A stretch of 64,000 bases of DNA from Sipunculus nudus (GCA_026874595.1 CM049307.1:96014330-96078329), one strand, 5' to 3'. Positions 1 to 12,775 are shown, counted from the stretch's first letter. Program-made: numbers and translations. The notes: generated by a model from the letters alone, not told the origin.

Positions 1-1540
1 GGAGCATATTGATAATTCCGTCAACTGGACCTGGAGGGTGCACCATCTACACTATGTTCAATAACACCATGTAACTATTTACCTTTAACTTCACTGAATA
101 TTTGAATATAAGTCAGATTAGAGTAAATTAATAAATGACGATGTATACAGCTTTGGTGATTGGTGGTATATAAAGCCGAGCTGTGTAGGGCGGAGGTATG
201 ACCCGTCTGTCCGAAGACCAATACGAAGGCAATACCAAATAGAAGGTTCATAATATATTAATTAATATAAAATAATATAAATGCTTCGCATTTATTTCAA
301 CACAACCAATCGTGTACAGTCACTCTTTTTTTCACAAAGTACTCAAGAAAAACTTCAAAGCGCACACGGGCTGGAACCTTCAAACATCGAGAGACAATTT
401 TGTCTTCAGTTTTACTCCCGGGTTGTACGTCACAGGGCAGAGTGACGTTATATAAACCTTGATACTTGACGAATTCATTCCTGAGCGATGAGTCACTGTG
501 CACAGTGACATCACACGAATCATGATGCTTGTCGATTTCATTCCGGGGTGTTGCGTCACTGAGTACACTGAGCGCAGGCCTGAAGTAAGCCTACTGAATT
601 AAATCAATGTGTAAGCTGTATCACACACGGCATTTATATGGACTTTGAATCGTGTACGCCGGGACCTATGTGTCCGGGTGATGACATGCGTAGCCGGTTA
701 ATGTTGTCGACGAAACTATATGGGTGTCCAGCAGTACTCAAATCCATATAAATTTTACATGAAAATAAAGCGTGGCAAATTACTTGATTTCAACAGATAA
801 ACTGGTGTCGTCTGTTTTTCTTAGGGTCTTAGGTTAATGTGGGGTATTCCGCAACCTGTGTTTTACTTCACTTATTGGCCTATATCATCACGTTTCACAC
901 AAATCATTGAATTAATTTAATAATACATATGTACAAAGTGCCATCTGTTGGAATTGGACTAACACTACTTTACGATTAGAAATAACACAGTGAATACGTC
1001 GGAGTAAACATGGCCCCATGACCGCGCGACGCACTGAATATTAGGTCATGAACCGCATTCTACTTTCCTGATATTTCCATAATTCAATGAACAAGGAATC
1101 CTAACTGAATTCCGCATCCATTAGGAATTGGGAACGTGTTACATGGCGGCCAATTATAGCTAGCCGAGTTTCTAATTGGCTTGAGAGGATATTAAAGGGA
1201 CAGATACGTCATTCCTCGCACTGGACGGCAGCACTCAAATATACCCGACCGCCTGTTTTTGTCAAATCCCAAATATAAAACCCGACGCTTCACTGGTACA
1301 GACTAAACATCATTTAAGTTTTATTGGTTTAGTCATTGTTTACTTATGTGTTTCTTCACGCCTGTGAAAACGGATGTAGATCCAATAATTATATTGGAAG
1401 ATTGGTTATTAATTCCCCATCAGACTTACAATGTATATAGAATGTATGAAAGGAGAAATGACAATTTGTTTTGTGAATCTGTCATAAAATAATAACAGTA
1501 TGATGGGGTGTTAGAGTTTTTTATAACGAGCAACTGATTT
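1..1540. other. no gene recognised
   Basis: AT-rich sequence with no ORF that resembles a known protein and no clear repeat boundary. Short open frames on the minus strand around 297-568 are low-complexity and unconvincing. Confidence 0.5.
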
Positions 1541-1551
1541 GTTTCAAAATG

Positions 1552-1640
1552 GCTTCTGGGATCTAGGAGTAAAGTTCATGGCACAAAGCTGTGATATCAT
1601 GAGATCGAATCCCAGCCAAGGTTTTTCACTATCGGCCCCA
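1552..1640 (+). repeat. degenerate tRNA-like SINE head (possible)
   Basis: A stretch near 1600-1620 resembles a Pol III B box (GATCGAATCCC), preceded by an A-box-like segment near 1570. It looks like a worn tRNA-derived SINE head rather than a functional tRNA gene, because the arms cannot be paired convincingly. Confidence 0.3.
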
Positions 1641-1649
1641 CATAGAGGC

Positions 1650-3400
1650 GAAGCTCTGCAGGCTTAATGGGAAGGCTGTTTCTCACCCACTGCTTATCTT
1701 GTTGATTTGGCACTGTTTATTGACACGTAATCTCTCAAACCATTAGGAATAAAGCTATCAAATTTTACACATGTTTTTAAACGTGCAATAAAAAAAATTG
1801 TTCTTTTCGGATATCTTGTTTTATAAATCAGTTACAGGCTTTTATAAACAAAGAATCACCTGGTATATTTTGTCCCAAAAGATTCATTATTTCAAATCTA
1901 AGAAGACGGGAAGATGTATTTATGTGTATTGAAAGATAATGTTATTGTTTAATGCATACTTACTGCGTTTTTTTTTGTAAAATATGAAAATGTTGTTACT
2001 TTTCTTTTTTTAATCTTTAGGCCAAAAACCAAAAAATTTATTTACATATACCAGATCTAATAGAGGGTATTCGAAGGATTCCTAATATTCATATATCATT
2101 TGGTTAAAGGTTTTTTTCATACATATTCTAAAACTTACCTTTTGACCATAGTAACACCGTTAGCACACTGCGCAGACTCGCACTCACAAGAGTACTACAC
2201 TGCTGTAAGGGGTTTGTTGGAGTCAAAATCTGACCCCCACAATGCACTGGGGCTTCTAAATACAACAGCGGCGTAGGTATAAATGTAGTGGAGAGGACAA
2301 TGTGGTCCGTTCAGGTGTGTTGGATAAGAATTTTCAAATTACATAAACATCGGTGTTTTCGTGCTACGGACTTTATGGAATAAGTATTATTGTCAAAAAT
2401 GTAAACAGAAAATGTTTTCTTGAAATGTAACATTTTTGATTTTGAAGTGTTAAATTGTGGACAGGTAGTCAAAACAGAAGAGGTTCATTTTGAATAGAAA
2501 CGACATCTGGCGGGAAGGTGAGACCTCATAAGTTTTGATTAAGGCCAACTTGTGTCACAGACACAGATGTGATCACCCGCCATCATGCTTCTCTGTTACA
2601 AATCCACTCTCTCTGGTCCCCGCTAACGAGACCAAGCTTATAGTCGACCCACGACCTAGACAGCCCAGGTCTGTATTAATATAAATAGTTCCATCAAGAT
2701 AATTAAACAGAACGTCCTGGTCTTCTTAATTCAAATCCCTGTTTAAATGCACCGGATAGAAGACTGCAGGTTCCGGTTAGCTGTCCCGTTTTAATTAAAA
2801 TTAATATTAGATTTCTGACCATTGGCGTCCGATTTCTGACCAGTCAGGCATAATGTATCCAAAATAGGTTAATTCTACACCAGGATTAGACATAGAGTAT
2901 TTCATATAAAATTCAGAAATAGAACCAAAGTCTACAATGATAATCATTAATAAATCATTTTCAATGTAAAAATATTATTCTTTGAATAACAGGGTCTATC
3001 CCTACAGACGGAAATATATCCCCAGCCCCTGTATTAATGTCCCTGTTTAGACGATCTTCATCAAGGCCTCGTTTCAGTTTGTTTGTGTGTGTGTGGAGGG
3101 GGGGGGCTGAAATGGCTCACTATTTTTTAGGGGTGGGGGAAAACTTCCTTTTTGTCTTCCTAACTTTTAAGGGAAAATCAAACACAAACGGATGTATTTC
3201 AAGATAATTCCGTCAATCGTTTTACGGTTTCCTCTTATTTACCTCAGTAATCTTTCAGTTCATAAAAGTGGGCTATCGCATGTGCCGATTGTCCTGAAGA
3301 ATTGTCATACATATTAGACAACGTTTTTGAATGTTTCAGTCAAATGCAAATTGTGAGTAATATTGTACTCAATATTGAGCAAAAATTATTTTCGTTTAAT
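1650..3400. other. no gene recognised
   Basis: Non-coding, AT-rich, with a short poly-G run near 3098-3107. I see no supported exon or mobile-element terminus. Confidence 0.5.
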
Positions 3401-3407
3401 CTCAAGA

Positions 3408-3497
3408 TTGATGTTATCTCGCTATATCGAGATAGATCATAGCTCGCTATCTCGAGATAAATAATATCTCGGTATCTCGACATATATAATGTCTCGC
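3408..3497. repeat. cluster of TATCTCGAGATA-type palindromes
   Basis: Three or four overlapping copies of a short palindromic motif (cores TATCGAGATA, CTATCTCGAGATAA, GGTATCTCGACAT) lie within 90 bp, so the segment can fold into alternative hairpins. Such motifs are often found at DNA-transposon termini, but no partner terminus was identified here. Confidence 0.5.
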
Positions 3498-4079
3498 TCA
3501 GTAACCACTGTATCTTTACTCAATTCTTATCCTAGGAGGAGTCAGTCTGTCCCGATTCATTTTTGTACAAAGGGACGTCCAAGTGCAGAATTAATTCTGA
3601 CACATCACAAACCTACGACATATAATCCTTGAAAGACCGCGTGAATGCTAAAATGCTTACTATATCCGGAAGAGGACTAGTATTAGTGAGTAGCCGAAGC
3701 GGTTATTTGTGAACAGGACGGAACTTGCTATATATAGAAAACTATAAGTTGTGTGAAACCGCTAATACTTTAGTTTTAACCCCGAATTCACAGTACAAAG
3801 ATTATAATGTACTGGAAAAGCTTATCAAAAGATATGTTTAATTAGAAACCATAATCAGCCCAAACAATAGTTCGATCATCTATCTCCATTGTATGATAAT
3901 GTACCTGCCGTAGTTCTTCCAACGCCCCTGGAAAATAAACATAATTTATGCTTGACCTTGGACTATATATAGCCAAAGGGAGCCCTTGGCATCAATTTGA
4001 CTGGGTATTCGAGGCCCCTTGGCACTATATGAGTCGATGATGAAAATTGAAGAGGCATTAATTTGCAAGTAATTATGAA

Positions 4080-4235
4080 AATACGACCACTGACGGGACC
4101 TCGATAAAGGTGGTCGTCTGAGCGAGGTTTTATGTAAAGACCGTTTTCATGACCGTAAACAAGTCGTCTTGATTTTGAGGTGGTCGCTAAACTGAGGTGG
4201 TCAATAGGACAGGACTGTGTACTTTAAGCAAATTA
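4080..4235 (+). repeat. TIR-like fragment with repeated GGTGGTCG motif
   Basis: The segment carries several spaced copies of a GAGGTGGTCG-like motif next to a CCTCGATAAAGGTGGTCG block. A related block occurs at 54715-54835. The layout resembles terminal inverted repeats of pogo/Tigger-like DNA transposons, whose ends read CAGTGGAACCTCG-like. No transposase ORF is adjacent, so this is probably a non-autonomous remnant. Confidence 0.4.
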
Positions 4236-4239
4236 GAAC

Positions 4240-6100
4240 TGCGGACTGTGATTTTGCAGAAAGTTTACAGTAGCAATCTGCAAGTCTCTTTACCAGTGCT
4301 TTACGTCTGGGCTACTCTTCCGATTTGGCAAAATTTTTATCACCGCGTGGCACTGATTACGAGACACTGCCCAGAGGTTAGGTTTATGAGACCTGTAAGG
4401 AGAATCAATCCTATCAAAGATCCGTGTAAAATTAGAAATTAATTCAGGGATTATAGTTCGCCCCCAGTGCAACACAATAGGCACGATAATTCGACCAAGC
4501 TCTCATGAGCGTTTTTATATTGCCTATACAAATATTGTATCGTAGCCACATCTTTGATGATTGCTCACATATAAACATAACTGGTGGGTAGCTGGTGGGC
4601 TTCTGAGCGGACGATTTCCGGGTCATCCTTGAAAGAGGCGATGAACGACATATAAAGTGTTAAAAATGATGATATATTGTCAGAGAAAACTTGATCTGGA
4701 TGCTCCTGAAAATTATATTGATCACATAATCCCAGTTAAGGGCTGGATAAATGTGCGAAGACATCAAAGAGATTGTAGTTTTATTAATGTCCCCGGGTTT
4801 ATGTGTAGGCCGTAAATGATAATCTGCACAGGATATGCTCCCTGAGGAGACAGTACGTGGGTTGTGGGATTCTCGCGGCATCACACGTACTGACTTGCCG
4901 CGCCATCTGGTGATTATAATCTTAACTAAATCTACATTCCGTTGTCAGGTTCCAACTATAAGTATTAACAGTCTTTCAATAAAACCCTCACATTTTCGCG
5001 ACATGTTTTATTTAATTGTGTCAATGTTTTTTGCTCAAAAGTTACTTGCAGTGACTATTTGTCAGTCTCGTACACATTTTTGAAATATTGAGTAATCTTA
5101 GCTATACATAGATCTTGCTGTTTCGGTCGTTATGAACACTTAAGGCATAAAAACGTTATAATTATGGGAATTAGCTTAACAATCTGAGGTAGATGATCTA
5201 TTATTTATTTTACTTTCACCATTAATAAACTTACCGTAATTAACAAAATCAAAAATGGCGATTGATGCAATGATATGATCTAGTCCTGTTAGTCCCCGAT
5301 TCACACGGATCATATGTGATCAATGGGTCGGTACAAAATGTACATGTAATGGATAATAAACCTAAACTCTCTAAGGTCGTTTGAGGAACATCACTACGCG
5401 AGGATTTCTTCCTAGTGTACCTAGAGCCACTTAATTCACAATTAAAATCGCCCTCAAATAGCACAGTGCCAAACGATTCATATTCATTATATAAGTCAAC
5501 TAATATCTCAACATAATAAAGAAATACAGAGTTTCCCTAATTAATATCAAGAAGATATACCATAAAGATTAATAATGGTTGTTGATGATTTATGGAACAA
5601 GGTTTGATCACCTATGATTCTATTACTCCTAATTGAAGATATAAGGGTTTACACGATACTACATCGCTTTTCCATAAAGTGCTAACCCACCTCTACCCCG
5701 TCTTCAACAGTCTGTCGAATCCAAACTAGCATCACATTTTGAATAAGACATGTAATCAGCAGGAATATTGTCAAAAAAACACTAATTCATGTGTTGAAAC
5801 AACAAATGCTCACATATAGCGAACAAATCAATATCATACTTTCAAGGGTTTCAGATATAAAAGGAGCATTAGGCATAATGCTCCTTACATTCAATGTTCC
5901 TTGTATGAGTCCAATGAGTCAATATATTTTCAAGATTCAAGACTTCAAATAAAATATTTGTCTCTCAAACGATGATTGTTAGATCAACGTCGTTTGTCAT
6001 ACTATTACCGAATGTAGACTTCCTGCGGCCAGAATTTGTTTTCTTCGACTAATCCAGTGTGCGCTGACGGTACTTCATTTGTAACAGATGTCTTTTTTAT
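4240..6100. other. no gene recognised
   Basis: Several overlapping short ORFs exist on both strands, but none resembles a known domain and none has convincing splice context. Treated as non-coding. Confidence 0.5.
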
Positions 6101-6102
6101 TG

Positions 6103-6670
6103 TGTGACACGGGCGTAACTCGTGTTGTAGCGGCCTCGCCTGGCCGGGTGTTGCACTCTCAGTTTAATCCGTAATGGTTGAACTCTCGTTGTCATGTTAG
6201 CTTGGGGCTATCTCGCCTGGCCGAGCCGGGTCGGCTCACGTGTGAACCCTGACACGGCGTTCTCTGTTCTAGTATGTTCTTTGAGCGTGTGTACTGTGTA
6301 TTATGTATTGTTCTTTCGATTGTTCGTGAAAGGGAATTTTCTAGAGTTTTCAGATGTAAGGTTATTAATAGGGGCTGTGTTTTAAAGCCGAGAGAGAGGT
6401 AAGAGAATATTCCAGCGGACACAGAGTGTGTAAGTCAGTTTGTGGGACCTATTCCGATAAGTGCGGTAATTATAGATTTTCTTCAGATTTTCTTCAAATT
6501 TATGACGGATTTTATGTAGTCTTCAGTTTGCCTTTCGGATCACTGCCAGGATTTCTGTTTTGGATAACAGTAGATGGATTTTGTAATTACATTGGACTGT
6601 TATTCTCCGAGAGAATGTGTGTGAACTGTTCGTCCGGCTTATACATTTTAAAGGACTTCTCGCTGTGACA
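6103..6670 (+). mobile_element. solo-LTR-like block plus primer-binding-like leader
   Basis: The block starts TGTGACA and ends TGTGACA (6664-6670), so it has the TG...CA boundaries of a long terminal repeat. Just after it lies GTTGGTATCCAGG, which resembles the TGGTATC start of a Ty3/gypsy primer-binding site. Its 3' half (about 6430-6690) aligns clearly with the minus strand of 31400-31665, sharing CCTATTCCGATAA and CAGTTTGCCTTT blocks and the same end. No gag-pol ORF follows, so it is probably a solo LTR or an LTR with a short leader. Confidence 0.55.
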
Positions 6671-6699
6671 GTGTTGGTATCCAGGTACTGTGCACTTTG

Positions 6700-7180
6700 T
6701 TTATTTTACTGTGTTATTGTATTGATTTGCTGTTATACTACTGCTATACTGTGTAATTGTATTGATTTGGTGCATTGTGATGTTAGGGTTGTTTTAAGAA
6801 AAAATTATAGTTATTTGTTAACAAAAAAAAACACTGACTTCTTTATTCATTCCCCTCGACATTTCACGCTGCCTAGTGTTACAGAATCTGAATTTTTTTT
6901 TCTCCATTACAAAATTTATGTTCATCATGCATACTTGATCTGTTGATATTAGGTGTCGTAACACATTAAATGTCCCGGGAGGACCACCATTAACATTTTT
7001 CAATATTTTCACATTGATTGCTTTCATCCCAACATCATGTATTCAGCGACACTCTCGGTTATAGCACTTGCTGGAATTCTCCCCATGTCATATTTCACGG
7101 ACCGCATAGGGTGGTACGGTCGCTGTGCGTTGTTACTGCCATGTTGTGGTCCCAAAAGGGTACGCTGATGTTAAGGAGCA
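6700..7180. other. no gene recognised
   Basis: Continuation downstream of the LTR-like block; AT-rich with no recognisable retroelement reading frame. Confidence 0.4.
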
Positions 7181-7681
7181 TTAACTATAGGCATCTAGAT
7201 GGATGGTAATCATACACTTTATCATTTCGTTTGGAATTACCTCCGTAATCTCCCCGACTTTGTTCCAACTGATAAGGGGTGTATATTCGGCGAACAGAGC
7301 TTCCGTCAAAACCACGGTATTTGATCCTGCAGACGCGTCTGGGTATCTGTTCATTTTATCCAGCTTTGACGTTACTTCTCTCTCAAATTTATCCAATCTC
7401 CAATCTTAGATATGTCTATGGGTTTACGAACTATTTCGGTTTGAAAAGTCATCAAGGCCTCGAACCAGACCAGAAATCTGACGAAGTAATTGGTAATTGG
7501 CATTTATGCAACCTCTGACATCACGTTCTACTATAGAGGAGCCATCGGTGCATTTATTTATATCAGCCGTTAACCATTGACAAATTTTTATCACAACATT
7601 TAACATCTTATCTTTTATTTCTTCCTGGACTTTCTGTTCCACGTCAGAGATACGCTTATTCATTTCATTTTTAATTTGCAT
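7181..7681 (-). pseudogene. coiled-coil ORF fragments, possible retroelement ORF1-like remnant
   Basis: Two minus-strand open frames (7681-7424 and 7396-7181), in different frames, encode charged, heptad-like sequence such as NKRISDVEQKVQEEIKDKM and FEREVTSKLDKM. This is typical of coiled-coil segments in non-LTR ORF1 or Gag-like proteins. No catalytic or zinc-knuckle motif is visible, so the family is not identified. The frame change between the two parts suggests decay, or two exons of an unrecognised gene. Confidence 0.25.
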
Positions 7682-8194
7682 TTTTTTTCATTATAAATAT
7701 TATGGAAATAACAGCCTATCGTATGTCATTTTCCTGTAAACAATTTAAACCCATTTTATGAGTAACTAGTCTATTCTGTAGCAAAATCTTGCCACTAATC
7801 TGTGAAATGGGCATATCAGGGACTAGTGATGACGTCATAATAGACGTGACGTACTAAAGAGGCACCAACATTCACTGGACCAATAATCAAGAGCTGCCGA
7901 CCCCTGTTTACAGCGAGACTTGTATTCTCCGCGTGCACGCACTTGACTGTTACGTCACATAATTTTATATCCATACCCAAAGAGGATACACAATGGCCAC
8001 TTATTAGGGACACCTTGAACCACGAATATATATGAGCCAGGCCGTAAAGTAAATAAAATCTATATTGTGACCTACCACTTTAGGTTCCATGTCTTTCCCG
8101 TTTGTCAACATTGCTGTGTTTACAAACATGTTGTTGATGAACAAGTTTACATATCATTCACCAAGGCCTTATATATCATAACCAAAATTACCCT

Positions 8195-8250
8195 TAGACC
8201 ATAAATATATACAGAGAGGAATACAGAAATCACAGAAATCAAAAGGTAAG
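8195..8250 (+). promoter_or_regulatory. TATA-like box and strong splice donor (candidate first exon)
   Basis: An ATAAATATATA box near 8200 is followed by a purine-rich stretch ending in AAAAG, with GTAAGTGATT at 8246: a textbook animal splice donor. Together with the ORF at 8450-8662 and the AATAAA at 8683 this could be a two-exon minigene. No clean 3' splice acceptor could be fixed before the ORF. Confidence 0.3.
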
Positions 8251-8449
8251 TGATTGGGCATTTTTAAGTATGTTTTGTGTGATCATTAATTGTTATTTTT
8301 AAGTGTAAAAATAAATTTAAAAACTTTTTATCAAATCTGTTAATATATTCTGCTCTTGGTTTTTGGATCACTGCATGACATATCATCTCATGTGGAATCT
8401 CCTAATGTATTAATATTCACACATCTTTTCCTTGTTCTTTACTGGTAAA

Positions 8450-8662
8450 ATGGCAATGGAGCTGTTGTGCTGGTTGTGTTGCTGCTTGTGCTGCCACCTC
8501 TATGTTACTGGTCTAATAGGTCACGTGGTCCTATTTGTTTACATGACCTGGGGTCGCCAAGCCCTGAACCTGAAGGAGAGTAGTGAATGGTCTGGCTTTC
8601 TCTGGTTGGCTCTAGCCATCATGTGGTGGAGCATCAAAAACATCCCATTGTTTGATTTTTAA
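8450..8662 (+). CDS. small hydrophobic Cys-rich ORF, 70 aa, function unknown
   Basis: A true ATG with strong Kozak context (AAAATGG) opens a 70-codon frame. The product starts MAMELLCWLCCCLCCHLYV and has two hydrophobic segments (about residues 5-35 and 50-65) separated by a short polar linker, so it could be a small membrane protein. A poly(A) signal AATAAA lies 20 bp after the stop (8683-8688). It matches no family I recognise. The CTTGTGCTGCCA block within it is also present in the repeat copies at 9.0 and 12.8 kb, so it may be a chance ORF inside a repeat. Confidence 0.3.
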   Translation: MAMELLCWLCCCLCCHLYVTGLIGHVVLFVYMTWGRQALNLKESSEWSGFLWLALAIMWWSIKNIPLFDF

Positions 8663-8989
8663 GTATGTTAAGCATAATTTCCAATAAAATTGACAGTATT
8701 GGTCAATTTTTTTTTTTAATCTATGGCCAATCAAAGAGATGTTGTCCAAATGCTTGTTTGGGACTGCTTGGTAGGGTATTTTGGGCTTCACTGCATTCGG
8801 GCCAGGATGGTTAAAAAAGGAGATACACAAGCCCCCTTTTTCTTGGTCTAGTTTGACTGAAGAACCAACAAATTCTCAGGTAAAAAAAAAGTTTAATATC
8901 AGAATTTATTTTGAAAATTATTTAAAAGAGGCCCAAACCTCAGGTGTTTTATAGATGTTATATAGGGAAAATAAATACAGCGACGTGTC

Positions 8990-9127
8990 CAATAATGAGC
9001 CAGAGCCCTCTGCTAATGGTGTTGCTTGTGCTGCCATCTCCAGGTGGCTGGTGAAATGATTATAAAGCCAGAGCTCTCTGTTGATAGCGTTCTTTGTGTT
9101 GTTATCTGTAAGTGACTGGTATGATAC
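8990..9127. repeat. two tandem copies of an approx. 65-bp GCCAGAGCCCTCTG repeat
   Basis: Units begin AGCCAGAGCCCTCTGCT (about 8999) and AGCCAGAGCTCTCTGTT (about 9066), each followed by a TTGTGCTGCCATCT-like block and a GTGACTGG-like end. A third unit lies at about 12781-12845. They abut the head of the large family H repeat. Confidence 0.6.
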
Positions 9128-11410
9128 CAAGTGACCCATGGGTCATGACGCTGAGTGCCAAGCATGACCTGCGACATCATGGGCTGAGATTCACAACTTC
9201 CAGTCAAATTTTTGAAGAACCTATTTGCTTATTTTGTTGAAACTTTCTACGATGACAGAAAGATATATTTCACAGATGTCTGGTTAAAACACAGTGACTT
9301 GATGGTCTGTGGCAAAATGTATGGTTGTTGGGCTATCAGAAACTAATCCAATAGCTTGCTTGATACCTGTCATTCTCAAAAGGAACACCAAAACGGGCCA
9401 AATATAAGATCAACATATATAGCAGAAATCCAATGCTTTGCCAGATTACATTAAAATATGTCCCACTGCATTCACTTTAAAAGTTCATGAGATAATATGT
9501 TCAAAAGGAATTTTAAAGATGGCTACTTAGTGGCCATATTTGATATCTGACAGGTCTGAAATCCGACAGCAAACATCCTCTAAAAGGGACAAAACATAAA
9601 AAAAAACTGCACTGACAAAAGGATTCTAAGGTAGCTACCTGGCAGACATAATTGATTCCTGACAAGTCTGACATTTGATATCACACATCTTCCAATAAGA
9701 GACCAAACTTATGGCAATTGCTCCAAAAAAAGTAAAAGTAATGCATGTCCAAAACAAATCAAAAGGCATGATCAGGTTGGAGAGCTATCATATCAGATTT
9801 ATGGACATGCAAATGTAAAAAGGGTAAAGTCTAATATTTTTTTTAATTATCACCTTGCTTTTTAGTGGGGTCAGCAGGGTAGGTAAACTGCAAAACCCGA
9901 ATAAAAAGAAATGCAGAAAGCATCAGTAAGAGTCTTGTGAAACAAATAAAGCCATCCTAAATTCAGGTGAAGACCCACATATTATCAAAACAAACACTTG
10001 CTGGTATATCTGATGATTTTTGCTGTGATTCCATAAAATAAACTGTAAAATGTTCCCATCATCTTATAAATCAGTAGCTAAGCCTTAATACAATACTCAT
10101 AGTCTTAATGCCTGGCTGAAGCATTTAGAAATATCTCCTCTAGCAACAGAGTGTTTTTGTTATACACTTATGATGCTCTTATCATTCATAAGGCTGATAC
10201 AAAAGGGAGTCCTATATCACAAGTGCCGCTCACAATTACGGCTACACAGTGAGATGTAACAGTTTGAGAGCAATGGGTATATATACAAGTAAATAGAGAT
10301 GGTCTACAAATTAAGTTTTTATTGTGAACATCCCTCACCTATGACCTCGGCCTTTTGCCTACATAACAATAGGAATCTTTCGAGAGTGATGTGTAACTAC
10401 TAACCACTTAAACCTGGAATAATCACTTGGCAACCAATGTGTGAGTTACTTTGACCTACATCCTTGAATCTCCTGACCAGCTGACCCTAAAATCAATAAG
10501 TTATTAGTTCAAGCAAAAAGACCCATAAATATGAAGTTTAAATCTAATTGAGTGATGCATAGATGAGGCATATGTGAAAGACTGAAGGGTTTGGATGAAC
10601 AGTTTAGCTTATGTTCATAAGCATTTGGAACAATTTAGTATTGTGACCTTGACCTCTGACCTTTTAAAGTCATCATCAACAAGGTTCTTCCCCGATTGGT
10701 AGGTAGGCCATATAAGACAGATTGAATGTATAGGTTGAAAAGTTTGCCTTAAAATGACTCCACGCAAGAACTGGGTGCTGTGAACTTGACCTTTGACCTC
10801 AAAATAACAGGTCTTTTCCCCTGCTGGCAGAGAAGCTATATGTCAATGCTGGAAGGTTTGGAATGAAAAGTCTAGCTTGAAATGTGTCCACAACCTTTTT
10901 AAAAAATTAGATCTTGTGACCTTGACATTTGACCTTATGACCTCAAATTCTATAGGATTCTTCTCATACTTGGTAAGTGAGCCATAAGTGAAAGATCAAA
11001 GGTTTGGGATGAAAGGTTTGGCTTAAAATGTATCCACAAACTTTTCAAAGAAGTGGTTCCTGTGACCTTGATATTGACTTTTTGACCTCAAAATAATTAT
11101 GGTTGTTCCCTTGTTGGTAGTTGAGCTTTATGTGAAAGATGGAGGGTTTGGGGTGAAAATTTTGGCTATAAGAATTAATTCTGGGAGTGAAAACACATCC
11201 TGTAACTCGAAGAATATAGGTCGCAGTGACCAAATTTCAGGTTTGGAAGCAGATCTTTTAAAAACCTCTAAGACTGCATAGGGTTCATGATCCTAGTCCT
11301 TACGGTTACAATTTGTACCCTGCTAACGGCCAGACGGACGAGCGGAAGGACGACGGACAAAGACCCATCGCTATAGCACAGCATGACTGACAGTCAGCTG
11401 AGCTTAAAAA
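9128..11410 (+). repeat. family H dispersed repeat, long copy 1
   Basis: The copy starts with CAAGTGACCCATGGGTCATG, which contains the perfect 14-bp palindrome TGACCCATGGGTCA. It ends with a hairpin (11375-11404; arms AGCACAGC/GCTGAGCT and TGACT/AGTCA) followed by an A-run. Just inside the tail is a GACGGACGACGGAC-like tract and CCCATCGCTATAG. Most of the 2.28 kb aligns with copy 4 at 56183-58573. The last 800 bp contain about four diverged 130-145-bp units, each with a TGTGACCTTGACCTTTGACC-like block. No transposase ORF is present. A hairpin followed by CTAA-like bases at the 3' end resembles non-autonomous Helitron ends; this assignment is inference. Confidence 0.7.
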
Positions 11411-11414
11411 TGAA

Positions 11415-12235
11415 AATAAAATTAATAACCATTGGGCTCCTTTGTTTATGCAAACTTTCACTTATCAGTGTAATACTTATACACAATTTTAAGTTGTAAC
11501 TTCTTTGAAAACTCAAAAGTGTGTTTATAGCAGTGACAGACGTGTTTTATTTTTGTCGATTTAATATTTGTTTCTTTGTTAAATAAACCTATTTTTATAC
11601 CTGTTGTGTTTTTTGTGTGGCTGATGATGTAGAGAGCTGCAGCAAGGCTAAAGCAGCATCATGACTAGTTTCTGTCAGCTGGCAGGCTGGGTCTTCAACT
11701 TGTTATCTTCCTCCTTTCCCTTCGTGCACTCATCCTCATTTACCTGCCAACTGTCATTTGTGGGCTAGAAGTCCCACGTTCAAAACCAGGGAGGTTGATG
11801 TTTGGTACATAATCTGGATGGATGCTATCATCCACTGGATGGCCGGTAATAAAAACCATAGTTATATGTAGTGGGTATACAGGTAACTGTTTCAAAATGT
11901 GTTGCAGTTCACACATTTATTTATTTGTTTACATCATATTCATACAGGCTGATAAACCGATCAGATAAAATCAAGCTCGTCTACCTTGATGCCCTGTACC
12001 ATTCACACAAAAAATTATTGCCAAAAATATCAATACAATTCAGTCATATTTCCAGGACTAAGAGTATTTAACATGAATATTATCATTATGTGGACTCGAT
12101 ACATAAAATCATAAATAAATATAATCAAAATATGAATGTGAAAAATCTACACACATGTATGTATGTAAATAAATTAATATATTTATACAACAATGTTATA
12201 TATAAATACATAGCTAATATATGTATATATATAAC
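11415..12235. other. no gene; weak tRNA-like fragment near 11765
   Basis: AT-rich intergenic sequence. Around 11765-11800 there is a worn B-box-like GTTCAAAACC within a SINE-like segment ending near 11850, too decayed for a firm call. Confidence 0.4.
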
Positions 12236-12238
12236 TCG

Positions 12239-12296
12239 TATATATATATATATATATTTATATATATTATATATATATATATATATACACACACAA
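12239..12296. repeat. (TA)n microsatellite
   Basis: Imperfect TA dinucleotide array ending in a short CA run. Confidence 0.9.
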
Positions 12297-12299
12297 AAT

Positions 12300-12775
12300 C
12301 TCTGGTCAACCCAGTCTATGTAGACAAGATATCATACCAGGTAACTTACTTTCATTTAACAGCTATATACAGTTTTCATTTACAAAACATACGTGACTGA
12401 AGGAATCAGTCTGACCTCCTGAGAAATGCTGGTTGCATACGCGATCTCCTTTTGGCTAGCTGTCCACCCTGCGAATTGCCCTGAACCAGACATCATACCT
12501 CTCCTGAGGAAATTAGGGAATCCTGTGTAGTGTGATGCTCTTTGATTTGTCCTGCCTTGATGTGCATCCAACTATAGAACAGCTGGATACCATGCTTTTA
12601 TTGTAGTTTTGAAACGCCTGAGTGCTCTTTGTTTGCTCGCGTGCTTTTCAAACTAAGGCTGGAAGCAGGGCCTTCCCCAGCTTTCTGCCTCCACTGAATA
12701 TTAATGAGCTACGTCAGAGGAGCCTCGGTCCGGGTTTAACGCTTATTGTCATATGACCTGACCTCATTAATATGT
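12300..12775. other. no gene recognised
   Basis: No supported exon. A minus-strand open frame near 12380-12571 is not similar to anything I know. Confidence 0.4.

Noticed and set aside
6192-6668. Short coding ORFs around 6.2-6.7 kb
   Set aside because: They lie within the LTR-like block, and the related copy at 31.4 kb does not preserve the frames.
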